This document shows positions 15,405-23,631 of a stretch of 41,411 bases of DNA, piece by piece. The DNA is taken from contig NZ_JABAFO010000015.1 of assembly GCF_012843675.1 (NCBI RefSeq), positions 1-41,411 of the forward strand, in the 5' to 3' direction. The notes under the pieces are model-generated. The model was given only the letters and a program-made list of their open reading frames with translations, did no database searches and had not been told where the DNA came from. How positions within the stretch are numbered: the stretch's first letter is position 1; the number at the start of each line of letters is the position of its first letter. Made by a program: the position numbers and the translations under genes. This stretch comes from Lactobacillus sp. MRS-253-APC-2B. Its GTDB lineage: Bacteria; Bacillota; Bacilli; Lactobacillales; Lactobacillaceae.

Positions 15405-15794
15405 TTATTTGTTTTGATAAACCGCGATCTCAATCAAGTTATCGTCAGGATCATGCAGATAAACCGACTGCATCGGGCCTTCTGAACCAAGGCGGTCAAC
15501 GGGACCGGCAACGATATCGACATAATAGCTCTTTAGATGATGGATGATGGCATCGATTGGATCGTTGGCGACCAAACATAAGTCGGCACTGCCAATCGTT
15601 GGATTTTTAGCTATCAAGGCATCACGATCAGCTTTTTGCAACCGGATCAATTGATGACCACATCTCAATGTCACAACGCCAGGCTTGGTTTGCTGATCGA
15701 TGACCGGCATATCAAAAACTTCGTGATAGAAGCGACGTGATTGCTCCAGATCACTGACGGTAATAACGACGTGATCGATTCGACGCATTTTCAT
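15405..15794 (-). CDS. VOC (glyoxalase/bleomycin-resistance) superfamily protein
   Basis: At 129 residues it forms one VOC unit with two beta-alpha-beta-beta-beta modules. The first is RRIDHVVITVSDLEQSRRFYHEVFDMPV...LRCGHQLIRLQK; the second is GSADLCLVANDPIDAIIHHLKSYYVDIVAG...MQSVYLHDPDDNLIEIAVY. Candidate metal ligands are the histidine in IDHVVI and the glutamate in NLIEIA, as in glyoxalase I and dioxygenases. The ending SVYLHDPDDNLIEI is typical of the VirC/Glo-like subgroup found next to acetyltransferases in lactobacilli. The ATG follows GAGG at 9 bases. The substrate is unknown. Confidence 0.85.
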   Translation of the reverse strand: MKMRRIDHVVITVSDLEQSRRFYHEVFDMPVIDQQTKPGVVTLRCGHQLIRLQKADRDALIAKNPTIGSADLCLVANDPIDAIIHHLKSYYVDIVAGPVDRLGSEGPMQSVYLHDPDDNLIEIAVYQNK

Positions 15795-15881
15795 GGATGA
15801 GACCTCACTTTAATTTATTTGGCTGGTTTAATTATAGAACTCATAGTCATTTTTGAACAGTTCACGAAAAACGGGCTGCGC

Positions 15882-15887
15882 TATAAT
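15882..15887 (+). promoter_or_regulatory. -10 element for the fluC pair
   Basis: A perfect TATAAT lies 28 bases before the first crcB-type gene, which has a strong AAGGAGG ribosome site. The -35 is poor (AGTTCA at 17 bases). I looked for the crcB-motif fluoride riboswitch in the 120 bases upstream and did not see it. Confidence 0.55.
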
Positions 15888-15914
15888 TAAAGATATTTTT
15901 TAAGGAGGCCAACT

Positions 15915-16292
15915 ATGACCAAAAATTTATTTAGCGTAATGTTGTTTGCCTTTTTCGGTGGCTGTTTAAGATCACTTTGCAGTCAGGTATGGGGTGGCTT
16001 TTGGGGGACGATTATGGTCAATTTAATCGGCAGCTTTCTGCTGGCTTTTTTAACCTATCGGACCATCGTCAAAAGATATCTGGCCAGCTGGCTGAATCTC
16101 GGTTTATGTACAGGCCTGGTCGGTTCGTTTACCACGTTTGGGACGTTTTCTTTACAGTCCGTACAACTGCTGCAGCAGTCTTTTTTAGCCGGGGTCGGTT
16201 TTATGGCATTGAATCTATTGGGCGGTTTTTTGCTGGCAGTGCTTGGCTTTAGGCTGGCCATGAAAATAAATCGGAGGACGGGCAATGATTGA
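15915..16292 (+). CDS. crcB: Fluoride ion channel CrcB/FluC, first subunit
   Basis: This 125-residue protein has four transmembrane helices. The family motifs are clear: GGCLRSL near the start, WGTIMVNLIGSFLLAFL (with the conserved pore-region asparagine) and GLCTGLVGSFTTFGTFSLQSV (the TTFSTF-like phenylalanine box). FluC proteins work as antiparallel dimers that export fluoride. In lactobacilli two adjacent genes often supply the halves of a heterodimer, as here. The gene overlaps the next by 8 bases, so expression is coupled. Confidence 0.94.
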   Translation: MTKNLFSVMLFAFFGGCLRSLCSQVWGGFWGTIMVNLIGSFLLAFLTYRTIVKRYLASWLNLGLCTGLVGSFTTFGTFSLQSVQLLQQSFLAGVGFMALNLLGGFLLAVLGFRLAMKINRRTGND

Positions 16293-16632
16293 GATGATGA
16301 TGATTGGTGCCGGTGCCAGTTTAGGAGCGGCAATGCGCTGGCTTTTGACAATAGCCTGGAAAAAATGGGGGCAACTGGATTGGCCAATCGCAACTTTATT
16401 AATTAACCTGTCAGGGTCATTTTTGATGGGCTGGCTATCAATTCTGGTTTTATCTGGCAATATGCGCATTTTTTTAACTACTGGGCTGCTGGGTGGCTAT
16501 ACAACTTTTTCAACCTTTAATACCGAGCTGCTGGTGATGCTTGATGAAGGAAAAACCGCGCAATGCTGGGAATACATCATGATCAGCACACTTGGCGGAA
16601 TCATAATGGCCTGGCTGGGGATGAGCGTATAA
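16285..16632 (+). CDS. crcB: Fluoride ion channel CrcB/FluC, second subunit
   Basis: This protein of 115 residues has four transmembrane helices. It shows GAGASLGAAMRWLLT, WPIATLLINLSGSFLMGWL and LTTGLLGGYTTFSTFNTELLVM, the last being the canonical FluC phenylalanine-box sequence. Its motifs are closer to consensus than those of the preceding copy. Together the two genes should form a heterodimeric fluoride channel in the cell membrane. Translation starts 8 bases before the end of the first gene. Confidence 0.95.
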   Translation: MIEMMMIGAGASLGAAMRWLLTIAWKKWGQLDWPIATLLINLSGSFLMGWLSILVLSGNMRIFLTTGLLGGYTTFSTFNTELLVMLDEGKTAQCWEYIMISTLGGIIMAWLGMSV

Positions 16633-16731
16633 AATGCAAAAAATATTCGCTTTTAAGAGTTTGTTTTGTCAAGGATAACAAAAATAAAGACCTATTTTCA
16701 GCTTTTAATCCCTAAACTCAAATAAAAGTAG

Positions 16732-16737
16732 TATAAT
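16732..16737 (+). promoter_or_regulatory. -10 element of the YjeM-like permease
   Basis: TATAAT about 63 bases before the permease start. No good -35 was found at 17 bases. The 5' untranslated region of roughly 55 bases shows no riboswitch that I recognise. Confidence 0.5.
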
Positions 16738-16799
16738 TATGCACGTGAGCTTAACAGGGTTAGGCAGCAATTATTCATTAGGTTAGGGGTTATTTTGCA

Positions 16800-18299
16800 A
16801 TGGAGCAAGATAAAAAGAAAATCGGGCTGGTAAATCTGACCATGATGATTTTCACGTGCGTATTTGGTTTTGCCAATACGACCGTTGCTTATGATCAGAT
16901 GGGCTATGCCTCGATTATTTGGTATGTTCTGGCAGCGTTGTTCTTTTTCCTGCCATCGTCTTTGATGTTTGCCGAATACGGTTCAGCATTAAAAAGTGCC
17001 AAAGGGGGCATCTATTCATGGCTGAAGGTTTCAATCGGTGAAAAGATGGCCTTTATCGGAACTTTCATCTGGCTTTGTTCATGGGTCGTCTGGATGGTTT
17101 CAACGGCTGCCAAGGTTTGGATTCCAATGTCGGCATTGTTCTTTGGCTCGGACAAAACACAGAGCTGGGCGTTCTTTGGCCTGACCTCGACGCAATTTGT
17201 CGGAATTTTGGCAATTTTATGGATTATCTTTGTTACCTACATGGGTAGTCGCGGAATTGACAAGATTGCCAAGGTAGGGGCCGTTGGTGGAACGTTTGTC
17301 ATGATTTTAAGCGGCGTCTTCATTGTGGCCAGTCTGATTATCTGGATCTGCAATCATGGCGCTATGATGCAGCCAATTCAGGGGATTCACTCGTTTGTCG
17401 CCTCGCCAAATCCACAGTTCCAATCCGGCGTTGCGGTTGTTTCGTTTATGGTCTATGCAGTCTTTGCCTATGGCGGGATGGAATCAATGGGGGGCGTAAT
17501 GGATTCGGTTGACCAGCCGGAAAAAACGTTTCCGAAGGCTTTGATGATTGGTATGATCGTGATTACGGTTCTGTATGCCTTGATGATCTTTATGTGGGGG
17601 ATGTCCACCAACTGGCAAAGCGTGCTGGGTAAGAAAAATGTTAACCTGGGTAACATCTCTTATGCGCTGATGAACAACGTAGGTCTGGTTTTGGGGAGCT
17701 CATTGGGCTTGTCACATGCTGCATCAGTTCTGCTGGGTAATATTTTAACGCGGTTTACCGGCCTTTCGATGTGGCTGGCCTACATTGGCTCGTTTTTTGT
17801 GATGGTCTATTCGCCGATCAAATCATTTATCATGGGTTCTGATCCGCATCTGTGGCCAGCCAAGATGACCAAGCTTAACAAACACGATATGCCGGCTTTT
17901 GCCATGTGGATGCAGGCGATCGTCATCTGTGTAATCATCTTTGCCGTCAGTTTCGGTGGTTCAGCAGCCCAACAGTTCTACTTGATCTTGACTGATATGT
18001 CCAATGTGGCCACTTCGGCACCATATCTGTTCTTGGTTGGGGCCTTTCCGTTCTTTAAGAAGATCAAGGACCTGGATCGGCCATTTGTATTCTTTAAGAC
18101 GCAGCGTTCGGCCAACTGGGTTTCCGCCATTGTTTGGCTGGTGGTAGCAGTCGGGATCGTCTTTACCTGCCTGCAGCCAATCTTGGAGCATGACTATCAA
18201 ACGGCATTCTGGACGGTATTTGGACCAATCTTCTTTGGCCTGGTTGCCTGGATCTTTTATGCCAGTGCTCAAAAACGCGGCTTAAAAGCTGATAAATAA
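16800..18299 (+). CDS. YjeM-like amino-acid permease (APC superfamily, glutamate/GABA antiporter family)
   Basis: A 499-residue membrane protein with about 12-13 helices. The beginning IGLVNLTMMIFTCVFGFANTT corresponds to the first unwound helix of APC carriers. The segments MGYASIIWYVLAALFFFLPSSLMFAEYGSALKSAKGGIYSWLKVSIG and VFAYGGMESMGGVMDSVDQPEKTFPKA are characteristic of the YjeM branch of the GadC-type family. Length is normal for the family. It probably exchanges or imports an amino acid; the substrate of YjeM proteins is not established. It is monocistronic, with its own promoter and a strong terminator. Confidence 0.88.
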   Translation: MEQDKKKIGLVNLTMMIFTCVFGFANTTVAYDQMGYASIIWYVLAALFFFLPSSLMFAEYGSALKSAKGGIYSWLKVSIGEKMAFIGTFIWLCSWVVWMVSTAAKVWIPMSALFFGSDKTQSWAFFGLTSTQFVGILAILWIIFVTYMGSRGIDKIAKVGAVGGTFVMILSGVFIVASLIIWICNHGAMMQPIQGIHSFVASPNPQFQSGVAVVSFMVYAVFAYGGMESMGGVMDSVDQPEKTFPKALMIGMIVITVLYALMIFMWGMSTNWQSVLGKKNVNLGNISYALMNNVGLVLGSSLGLSHAASVLLGNILTRFTGLSMWLAYIGSFFVMVYSPIKSFIMGSDPHLWPAKMTKLNKHDMPAFAMWMQAIVICVIIFAVSFGGSAAQQFYLILTDMSNVATSAPYLFLVGAFPFFKKIKDLDRPFVFFKTQRSANWVSAIVWLVVAVGIVFTCLQPILEHDYQTAFWTVFGPIFFGLVAWIFYASAQKRGLKADK

Positions 18300-18320
18300 G
18301 ACTAATCAATAATTAAGCAA

Positions 18321-18351
18321 GGACTCACTCGGCTGGCGAGCGAGTCCTTTT
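18321..18351 (+). terminator. Terminator of the YjeM-like permease
   Basis: GGACTCACTCG (18321-18331) pairs with CGAGCGAGTCC (18337-18347) with one mismatch. TTTTA follows. Confidence 0.85.
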
Positions 18352-18406
18352 ACTTTGCCCCATCCTGGGTTAAGATGGTTAGGAACTTAATTGAGGAGAA
18401 TTGATA

Positions 18407-20149
18407 ATGAAAAAAAACAAAGCCATCATGATGGAATATAGACGTCATTGGCTGGATTATGGCAGTTTTCTACTGGCAATCGTGCTGGTTGATCAGATTA
18501 TCGCTGGTCCTTTATTTAAAACCATACTGACCTTGTTGATGAAGCAAGGCCAGGTGCCATTGGTGTCTAAAATGACGGCTAAAGAGTTGTTGATGAGCCA
18601 TCCGATCGTTTTGATTGCTGGAATTGGCTGTCTGTATCTATGGCTTGTTTGGATTGGCATCATCTGGGGAATTGCAATTCGCGGGATCATGTTGATCAGG
18701 CAGCGTCGTTTTTCGTTATCAATGCTGTTTGATCGAATATCATTTTGGCTGCGGCCCGACTGGACGATGCTGGTGCTGCTTGATTTTTTATGGCTGATGC
18801 CACTTGGCCAGGGACTATTTTGTGCGCTGCGCTGGGGAAATCCAAATTATCCAGGGCTAATGCTGGATTTTTTGACGCGTAAGACCTGGTTGCTGATTTT
18901 GGCCGGAATGCTTTATCTGCTGATCGTGCTGGCCGGTCTGCTGACCATGCGCAGTTTAATTGCTATGGCAGCCAATCAAATTTCCTTTCAGTCAGTCTGG
19001 CGGGAAAACAAAGTCGCAAAATGCAATTTTAAGAGTATGGCAGGCCTATTTTTTAGTTTGCTGATTTTTAGTCTGCTGGGCTGGAGCATCAATCACTTTT
19101 TATTGCTGATTTTAATGGAATTAAAAAAATTTCCCGGGAAATGGGTCTGGGGAGTCGCAATTGCCTTTCGTTCCCTAATGCTTTTGGCAGGCTTTTGGCT
19201 GTTGGCAGGTGCAATCGTCAGTCTGGTGTTATGGCAACTGCCGATCAAAAAAGCGGGTGAATTAAGCACGCCCTTAAAAATTCGTTGGTGTCAAGCGGTT
19301 ATTTGGATGACGATTGGAGCTTTAGTTGTTTTAACCAGTATCATGAGTCTTCCGATGACCTGGCATCGCCCCTTGGTTATTTCTCATCGGGGCGTTACGC
19401 AAGCAGATGGGGTTCAAAATACATTGCCGGCTGCCCGAAAAACGCAGCGTCTGCATCCGGATTATATTGAAATTGACGTTCACGAAACTGCCGATCAAAA
19501 ATTTGTGGTTGTACATGATGAAAATCTGCATCAGTTGACCGGCGTCAATCGCAAGCCGCACCAGTTGATTTTAAAACAGCTACAAAATTTGGTGGCCAAA
19601 GAAAATGGGCAACAGGCCCAGCTGGTTAGTTTGGATCAATATTTAAGCTTTGCTCAGCAGCAGCATCAAAAACTGCTGGTTGAAATTAAGACTACCCCCA
19701 ATGACTCATCCGAGATGCTGCTGCATTTTAGTCAACGCTATGGCAAACGGCTGCAAGCCAATCATGCCTGGCTGCACACGATGGATCTAAACGCGGCCCA
19801 AAAGCTGCATCGCCTGAATCCACGCCTCAAGCTGATGGCGATTCAGCCTTATGCTTTGGGTTGGCCGAGGCAAAACCTGGGCTGGAACGTGGAGCATTCA
19901 ATGCTTAGTCCAATGCTGATTGCTTGGTTTAACTTTAATCATCAGCCAATCTGCGTCTGGACGGTTGACGATCAAAAAACGATGCAGCAGGCGGCCTTGC
20001 TGGGCGTTGACGGCATCGTGACCGATAATGTTAAGGCGTTGGATGCAGCCATCAAAGCAGTTGATGCAAATCATGGTTACGCAGTGCGACTGGCCGCCCA
20101 ATTAAACGTGACCTATGATTGGCAAAATATCTTTAATGGGCGTAAATAA
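18407..20149 (+). CDS. Membrane-anchored glycerophosphodiester phosphodiesterase
   Basis: The start is the ATG at 18407 (580 residues), 8 bases after GAGGAG. The N-terminal half (to about residue 310) is a multi-helix membrane domain of the type fused to GDPD enzymes in Gram-positive bacteria. The C-terminal half is the catalytic TIM barrel. It contains PLVISHRGVTQADGVQNTLPA with the first histidine, YIEIDVHETADQKFVVVHDENL with the metal-binding Glu/Asp and second histidine, LLVEIKT, and the closing CVWTVDDQKTM...GVDGIVTDN. It hydrolyses glycerophosphodiesters to glycerol-3-phosphate and an alcohol, perhaps from lipids or lipoteichoic acid. The usual ENT after HRG is QNT here, a mild deviation. 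Confidence 0.92.
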   Translation: MKKNKAIMMEYRRHWLDYGSFLLAIVLVDQIIAGPLFKTILTLLMKQGQVPLVSKMTAKELLMSHPIVLIAGIGCLYLWLVWIGIIWGIAIRGIMLIRQRRFSLSMLFDRISFWLRPDWTMLVLLDFLWLMPLGQGLFCALRWGNPNYPGLMLDFLTRKTWLLILAGMLYLLIVLAGLLTMRSLIAMAANQISFQSVWRENKVAKCNFKSMAGLFFSLLIFSLLGWSINHFLLLILMELKKFPGKWVWGVAIAFRSLMLLAGFWLLAGAIVSLVLWQLPIKKAGELSTPLKIRWCQAVIWMTIGALVVLTSIMSLPMTWHRPLVISHRGVTQADGVQNTLPAARKTQRLHPDYIEIDVHETADQKFVVVHDENLHQLTGVNRKPHQLILKQLQNLVAKENGQQAQLVSLDQYLSFAQQQHQKLLVEIKTTPNDSSEMLLHFSQRYGKRLQANHAWLHTMDLNAAQKLHRLNPRLKLMAIQPYALGWPRQNLGWNVEHSMLSPMLIAWFNFNHQPICVWTVDDQKTMQQAALLGVDGIVTDNVKALDAAIKAVDANHGYAVRLAAQLNVTYDWQNIFNGRK

Positions 20150-20244
20150 AATAATTTTAATAATAGAAATGGCCGAAGATCAACGTTCTAAGTAACGCAA
20201 TCTTCAGCCATTTTTGTTTTGAGACTTTATTTTCAGCCCCTTTT
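20144..20244. repeat. Dispersed palindromic repeat, copy 1 (bidirectional terminator)
   Basis: About 100 bases that recur at 40757-40863 with high identity. The central hairpin pairs AATGGCCGAAGAT (20168-20180) with ATCTTCAGCCATT (20200-20212), one mismatch, followed by a T run. Outer sequence (AATAATTTTAATAATAG on the left; GTTTTGAGACTTTATTTTCAGCC on the right) is also shared with copy 2. It lies between convergent genes and overlaps the stop of the GDPD gene. The left outer arm present in copy 2 is missing. Confidence 0.8.
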
Positions 20245-20245
20245 A

Positions 20246-21442
20246 CTAACTTAATTGATGCCGGGCAATCATACGGCTTAGGGCAAAGGTGATCATATAG
20301 GCAACGGCCAAGAAGATAACCACGACCCAGTATGGATATTGATAGTTGATGTCCAAAAGCGCCCCTGAGATCAAGGGTCCGATGATGTTGCCGACGCTGG
20401 TCAGCGACATGTTGATGCCGTTTAAAAGGCCTTGATTCTGCTCGCTCATTTTGGTTAAAAGTGTCGTAATTGCCGGCCGCAGTAAATCAAAGGCTTCAAA
20501 GACGACCAGGGTGGCGATGATGATCTGCCAATGGGAGTGATCGTAAATGACGACGACCGTTCCGATAGCACTGAGCAAAAATGCCCAGCGGACCAGCTTG
20601 ACCTCGCCTAGCCAGAGTACCATGCGTTCAAAGAAAAAGACCTGCAGAATCAAAGAGATGATCCCGTTTAGCGTCAGAACGGTGGCAATCGCGCCCAGAC
20701 CGAATTGGTGAACCTCATTGACATAAAGGCTGTAGATGCTTTCAAAACCAGCCAAGCCAAACGCTGCGACAAAAATCATCAGAAACGCGGTCGTCATTGC
20801 CGGACTGAGCAGTGACTTAACCTGTGTCCAAGTGCTGTCCTGCAGCTCTTTTTGAACGTCTTCGGTATGGGACTTGAATTCTTCATTTTGGTCGTTTGGC
20901 AGCAAAAACCAGGCCACCAGAGTACTGATCAGTCCGAGGATGCCGGCAACCCCAAATGGCACCTTATAGCCGAAGTTGGCTAAAATACCGCCCAGCCCCG
21001 GTCCCAGAATCAATCCACCGCTAAAGGAGGCCGACAGCCAGCCGATTACCTTAGCCCGGTCTTTCAGTGAGGTCAGATCGGCAGCCAGTGCCATTGAAGT
21101 CGGCACGACCATGGCTGCCGACAGTCCGTCAAAGGCCCGTGAAAGATTGAACCAGAAAAGGTGACCAGCCATGGCAAAAACAAACTCGGCCAGGCCGAAA
21201 ATCAATAGTCCCCAGACAATCAGCGGCTTACGACCGATTTTATCAGAGATGCGTCCGACGATGGGGGAGCCGATGAATTGGACCAAGGCAAATAACGAAG
21301 ACATCAATCCCATTTCAAAGGCCGAAAAATTATACTCTTTTTTGATAAATGGCATGACGGGGAAGATCAGACTCATGCCAAGACAGATTAGAAACTGACA
21401 GACCAACAAAATCCAGATGGTCCGTTTTGATTGCGAACTCAT
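20246..21442 (-). CDS. MFS drug-efflux-type transporter (DHA1 family)
   Basis: This is a 398-residue carrier with 12 helices. Motif A is GRISDKIGRKPLI between helices 2 and 3, and the antiporter motif C is GLILGPGLGG in helix 5. The start SKRTIWILLVCQFLICLGMSLIFPVMPF is typical of NorA/TetA-like DHA1 exporters, which expel drugs or metabolites in exchange for protons. There is no adjacent regulator, so the substrate cannot be guessed. It is separated from the upstream TVP38 gene by a probable terminator. It converges on the GDPD gene across the dispersed repeat. Confidence 0.9.
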   Translation of the reverse strand: MSSQSKRTIWILLVCQFLICLGMSLIFPVMPFIKKEYNFSAFEMGLMSSLFALVQFIGSPIVGRISDKIGRKPLIVWGLLIFGLAEFVFAMAGHLFWFNLSRAFDGLSAAMVVPTSMALAADLTSLKDRAKVIGWLSASFSGGLILGPGLGGILANFGYKVPFGVAGILGLISTLVAWFLLPNDQNEEFKSHTEDVQKELQDSTWTQVKSLLSPAMTTAFLMIFVAAFGLAGFESIYSLYVNEVHQFGLGAIATVLTLNGIISLILQVFFFERMVLWLGEVKLVRWAFLLSAIGTVVVIYDHSHWQIIIATLVVFEAFDLLRPAITTLLTKMSEQNQGLLNGINMSLTSVGNIIGPLISGALLDINYQYPYWVVVIFLAVAYMITFALSRMIARHQLS

Positions 21443-21474
21443 AAAAAACTCCTTAATTTAAGATAATTTGGCAA

Positions 21475-21512
21475 AAAGAAAGCGGGAATGGACGCTGGGT
21501 CGCATTTCCGTG
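21475..21512 (-). terminator. Probable terminator after the TVP38 gene
   Basis: On the minus strand CGGAAATG pairs with CATTCCCG, with one mismatch, followed by CTTTCTTTTT (about 21474-21512). It separates the TVP38/DUF2075 unit from the MFS gene. Confidence 0.6.
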
Positions 21513-21513
21513 T

Positions 21514-22224
21514 TTATTCGCTTAGCTCTTTGGTCTTCGATTGATAGCTGATATGCTGGCGATGACGATGGGCAATAATTGAAACAATTGCCAAAATTAG
21601 GATTAAACCGGCAAAGATCAGCAGCTGGCTGAGATTCTCACTTAAGATGGCATTGCCACCAAATGCATAGATAAATGAGCATGGCAGCATTCCTAGTGCG
21701 ATCAAAGGCAGCATCTGCGTTAATGAGATTTTCAATCGGATGCCCGAATAGTTTACTAACGCATTGGGAATCGCAGGGATCATATAACCAATGATTAGGC
21801 CCAGCCGTGGATGTGGTTGATTAAGCAGTCTTTGCAACAGTTGATGCTTCTTGAATTTTTGCGATAGATGCATATGACCAAATAAAGAAGCAACAGCCAG
21901 ATTGCCTAAGATGTTGCCGCTCCAACTGATTAAAAGGCCGATCCATGGTCCATAGCAGGCTCCCGCCAGAATGCAGACCGCCGCAATCGACATGCCAGGG
22001 ATCGCATTGAACAGGGCAATCACCAGCGTCAACAGCAAAAAGTCCTTGGCGCCGTGATCGCGAATCATCTTGGTTAACATAACGCGGTGCTGATGGGTTG
22101 GGTGCATTAAGAGCTTGATTTCTGGCCAATAGTCAAAACCGACCTTAATCAAGACGATAACTGCTAAAATACCGGCCAAAATGCCTAATAAGCGGCTGTT
22201 GAGGTGCAGTTTTTTGGGGGCCAT
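21514..22224 (-). CDS. TVP38/TMEM64 (VTT/DedA-like) membrane protein
   Basis: This protein of 236 residues has five or six hydrophobic segments. The central VTT-type core is visible as NAIPGMSIAAVCILAGACYGPWIGLLISWSGNILGNLAVASLFG, followed by the amphipathic linker with many His/Lys residues and the segment MIPAIPNALVNYSGIRLKISLTQML. The conserved PG...AG..YG..G arrangement and the later Pro-Asn pair are typical of SNARE-associated/TVP38 proteins. These are now thought to act as lipid scramblases or flippases. It lies 21 bases after the DUF2075 gene and is probably co-transcribed with it. Confidence 0.85.
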   Translation of the reverse strand: MAPKKLHLNSRLLGILAGILAVIVLIKVGFDYWPEIKLLMHPTHQHRVMLTKMIRDHGAKDFLLLTLVIALFNAIPGMSIAAVCILAGACYGPWIGLLISWSGNILGNLAVASLFGHMHLSQKFKKHQLLQRLLNQPHPRLGLIIGYMIPAIPNALVNYSGIRLKISLTQMLPLIALGMLPCSFIYAFGGNAILSENLSQLLIFAGLILILAIVSIIAHRHRQHISYQSKTKELSE

Positions 22225-22245
22225 GGAGTCACCTTCTTTCTATGA

Positions 22246-23469
22246 TTATTCCGCATTTAATTGTTGATCTAACATGACCAGCGTCTTGCGTAGCAACGGG
22301 TCATGGGCGTATAGATAGGTTCCTTTGACGCCCCGTTTTAAGATTACGTTTAGGGCATTGAGAATCATGCGCTTTTCATAATAGATGATCTGATCAGGAT
22401 CGGTCAGGTCAGCGCGTTTTTTAAAGGCTTCGGTATCGGTAAAACGATCCAGATTGACCTGCAGCTGATTGGTGTCTGGTTTTTGACTGATTACCGGTCC
22501 AATGATGATCCCGGCATAGTTGAGGTCAAATCCCTGACAAGTGTAAATCGATCCGACCTCGTCAATTGTTTCTGGCAATTCAGCCCAGGGCGTGGCAGTA
22601 AAATTATACTGATCCCATGGCATCTTAAAGCGGCCCTCGGTGATATAGTGCTTGCCGCCATCAAGCGTGGAAGGGTAGCCGGATGTGGAAAGAATGCGTG
22701 AAAGACCAACTTCTTGATTGCGCTTGACGATGGTCTGGCGCATCAGTTCGGCATCGTCAAAAATTCGGAAGTCGTAATGCTCACGGGCGTTTTTGGGTAG
22801 TGGCTTGATTTGACCATCAGTCAGATTATTGAACCAGTCGATCAATTCATCAGAAGCCGTCATCCGAAACTGGTGCTTGAGCCGATAGCTTTGGTGTGGA
22901 TAAGGGGCAACCAGCTCATTTAAGCGATCCAGCGTCCAAAAGCTCTTCATGCGCAGCACTTGGTAGGGATCAAAGACCAAAATTACGACTTTGGCGCGTT
23001 TGATGATCTCCACCAGCTGATTCTCATGATAAAAATTGTTGTAGTGATCTGGCTTGCTCAACAATAGATGGGCCTCATCGATTACAACGATATCGGAAGT
23101 TTCATCGCGCTTATCCAGCTGATTGATAAACGTGGTCGGCCGCTGATAGTCTTTTTTTAACAAGGTCTTGATCGGTCCAGTAATCTGTTTGTAGACCTTT
23201 AAGACCTCGGGATGATTGACTAAAAAATAATTATGCGTGCCATAAAAAGGACTGTCGGCTTGAATTCGCGCTGCTTTTTGAATTCCAGCAAACAGCTGTG
23301 ACAAGACGACGCTTTTTCCGGTGCCGGCATCACCCAGAATCGTATAGACGGCGGGATGATCCTGTTCGAGATGTTTCCTGGCAAAATCGATGACATCATC
23401 AACCAGTTCAGCCTGCTCATCAGTCAATTCTTTAAAAGGTGATAGTTTTTCAATGGCTTGATTTGACAA
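22246..23469 (-). CDS. DUF2075 family P-loop helicase-like ATPase
   Basis: I choose the TTG at 23469 (407 residues), six bases after GGGGGAAAG. A longer frame up to 23532 would begin inside the promoter. Walker A is ILGDAGTGKSVV and Walker B is DIVVIDEAHLLL, followed by LVFDPYQVL. The later parts YRLKHQFRM, STSGYPSTLDGG and YTCQGFDLNYAGIIIGP correspond to helicase motifs of DUF2075/Schlafen-3-like proteins (superfamily 1-type core). The cellular role is undefined; relatives turn up near nucleases and defence genes, but here the neighbour is a membrane lipid protein. It is complete and not disrupted. Confidence 0.87.
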   Translation of the reverse strand: MSNQAIEKLSPFKELTDEQAELVDDVIDFARKHLEQDHPAVYTILGDAGTGKSVVLSQLFAGIQKAARIQADSPFYGTHNYFLVNHPEVLKVYKQITGPIKTLLKKDYQRPTTFINQLDKRDETSDIVVIDEAHLLLSKPDHYNNFYHENQLVEIIKRAKVVILVFDPYQVLRMKSFWTLDRLNELVAPYPHQSYRLKHQFRMTASDELIDWFNNLTDGQIKPLPKNAREHYDFRIFDDAELMRQTIVKRNQEVGLSRILSTSGYPSTLDGGKHYITEGRFKMPWDQYNFTATPWAELPETIDEVGSIYTCQGFDLNYAGIIIGPVISQKPDTNQLQVNLDRFTDTEAFKKRADLTDPDQIIYYEKRMILNALNVILKRGVKGTYLYAHDPLLRKTLVMLDQQLNAE

Positions 23470-23510
23470 ATTTCTTTCCCCCAATTTAGGAATAATCCTA
23501 TATTTATTTA

Positions 23511-23539
23511 ATGTTACGGATCTTTTGCTCAACCGTCAA
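23511..23539 (-). promoter_or_regulatory. Promoter of the DUF2075-TVP38 unit
   Basis: Minus strand TTGACG (23534-23539), a 17-base spacer and TAACAT (23511-23516). This placement makes the TTG at 23469 the sensible start. Confidence 0.6.
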
Positions 23540-23631
23540 ATTAAAGGTTTTATCAACCGTTTTCTTTATTCGTTAAAGTGGTGTAGAATATACAGCTAGG
23601 AAGTTTGTTTACAATTTGAGAGGTGGAAGAA

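Noticed and set aside
15795-15914. Fluoride riboswitch before the fluC pair
   Set aside because: I looked for the conserved crcB-motif core and pseudoknot and did not find them; only a promoter and ribosome site are visible.
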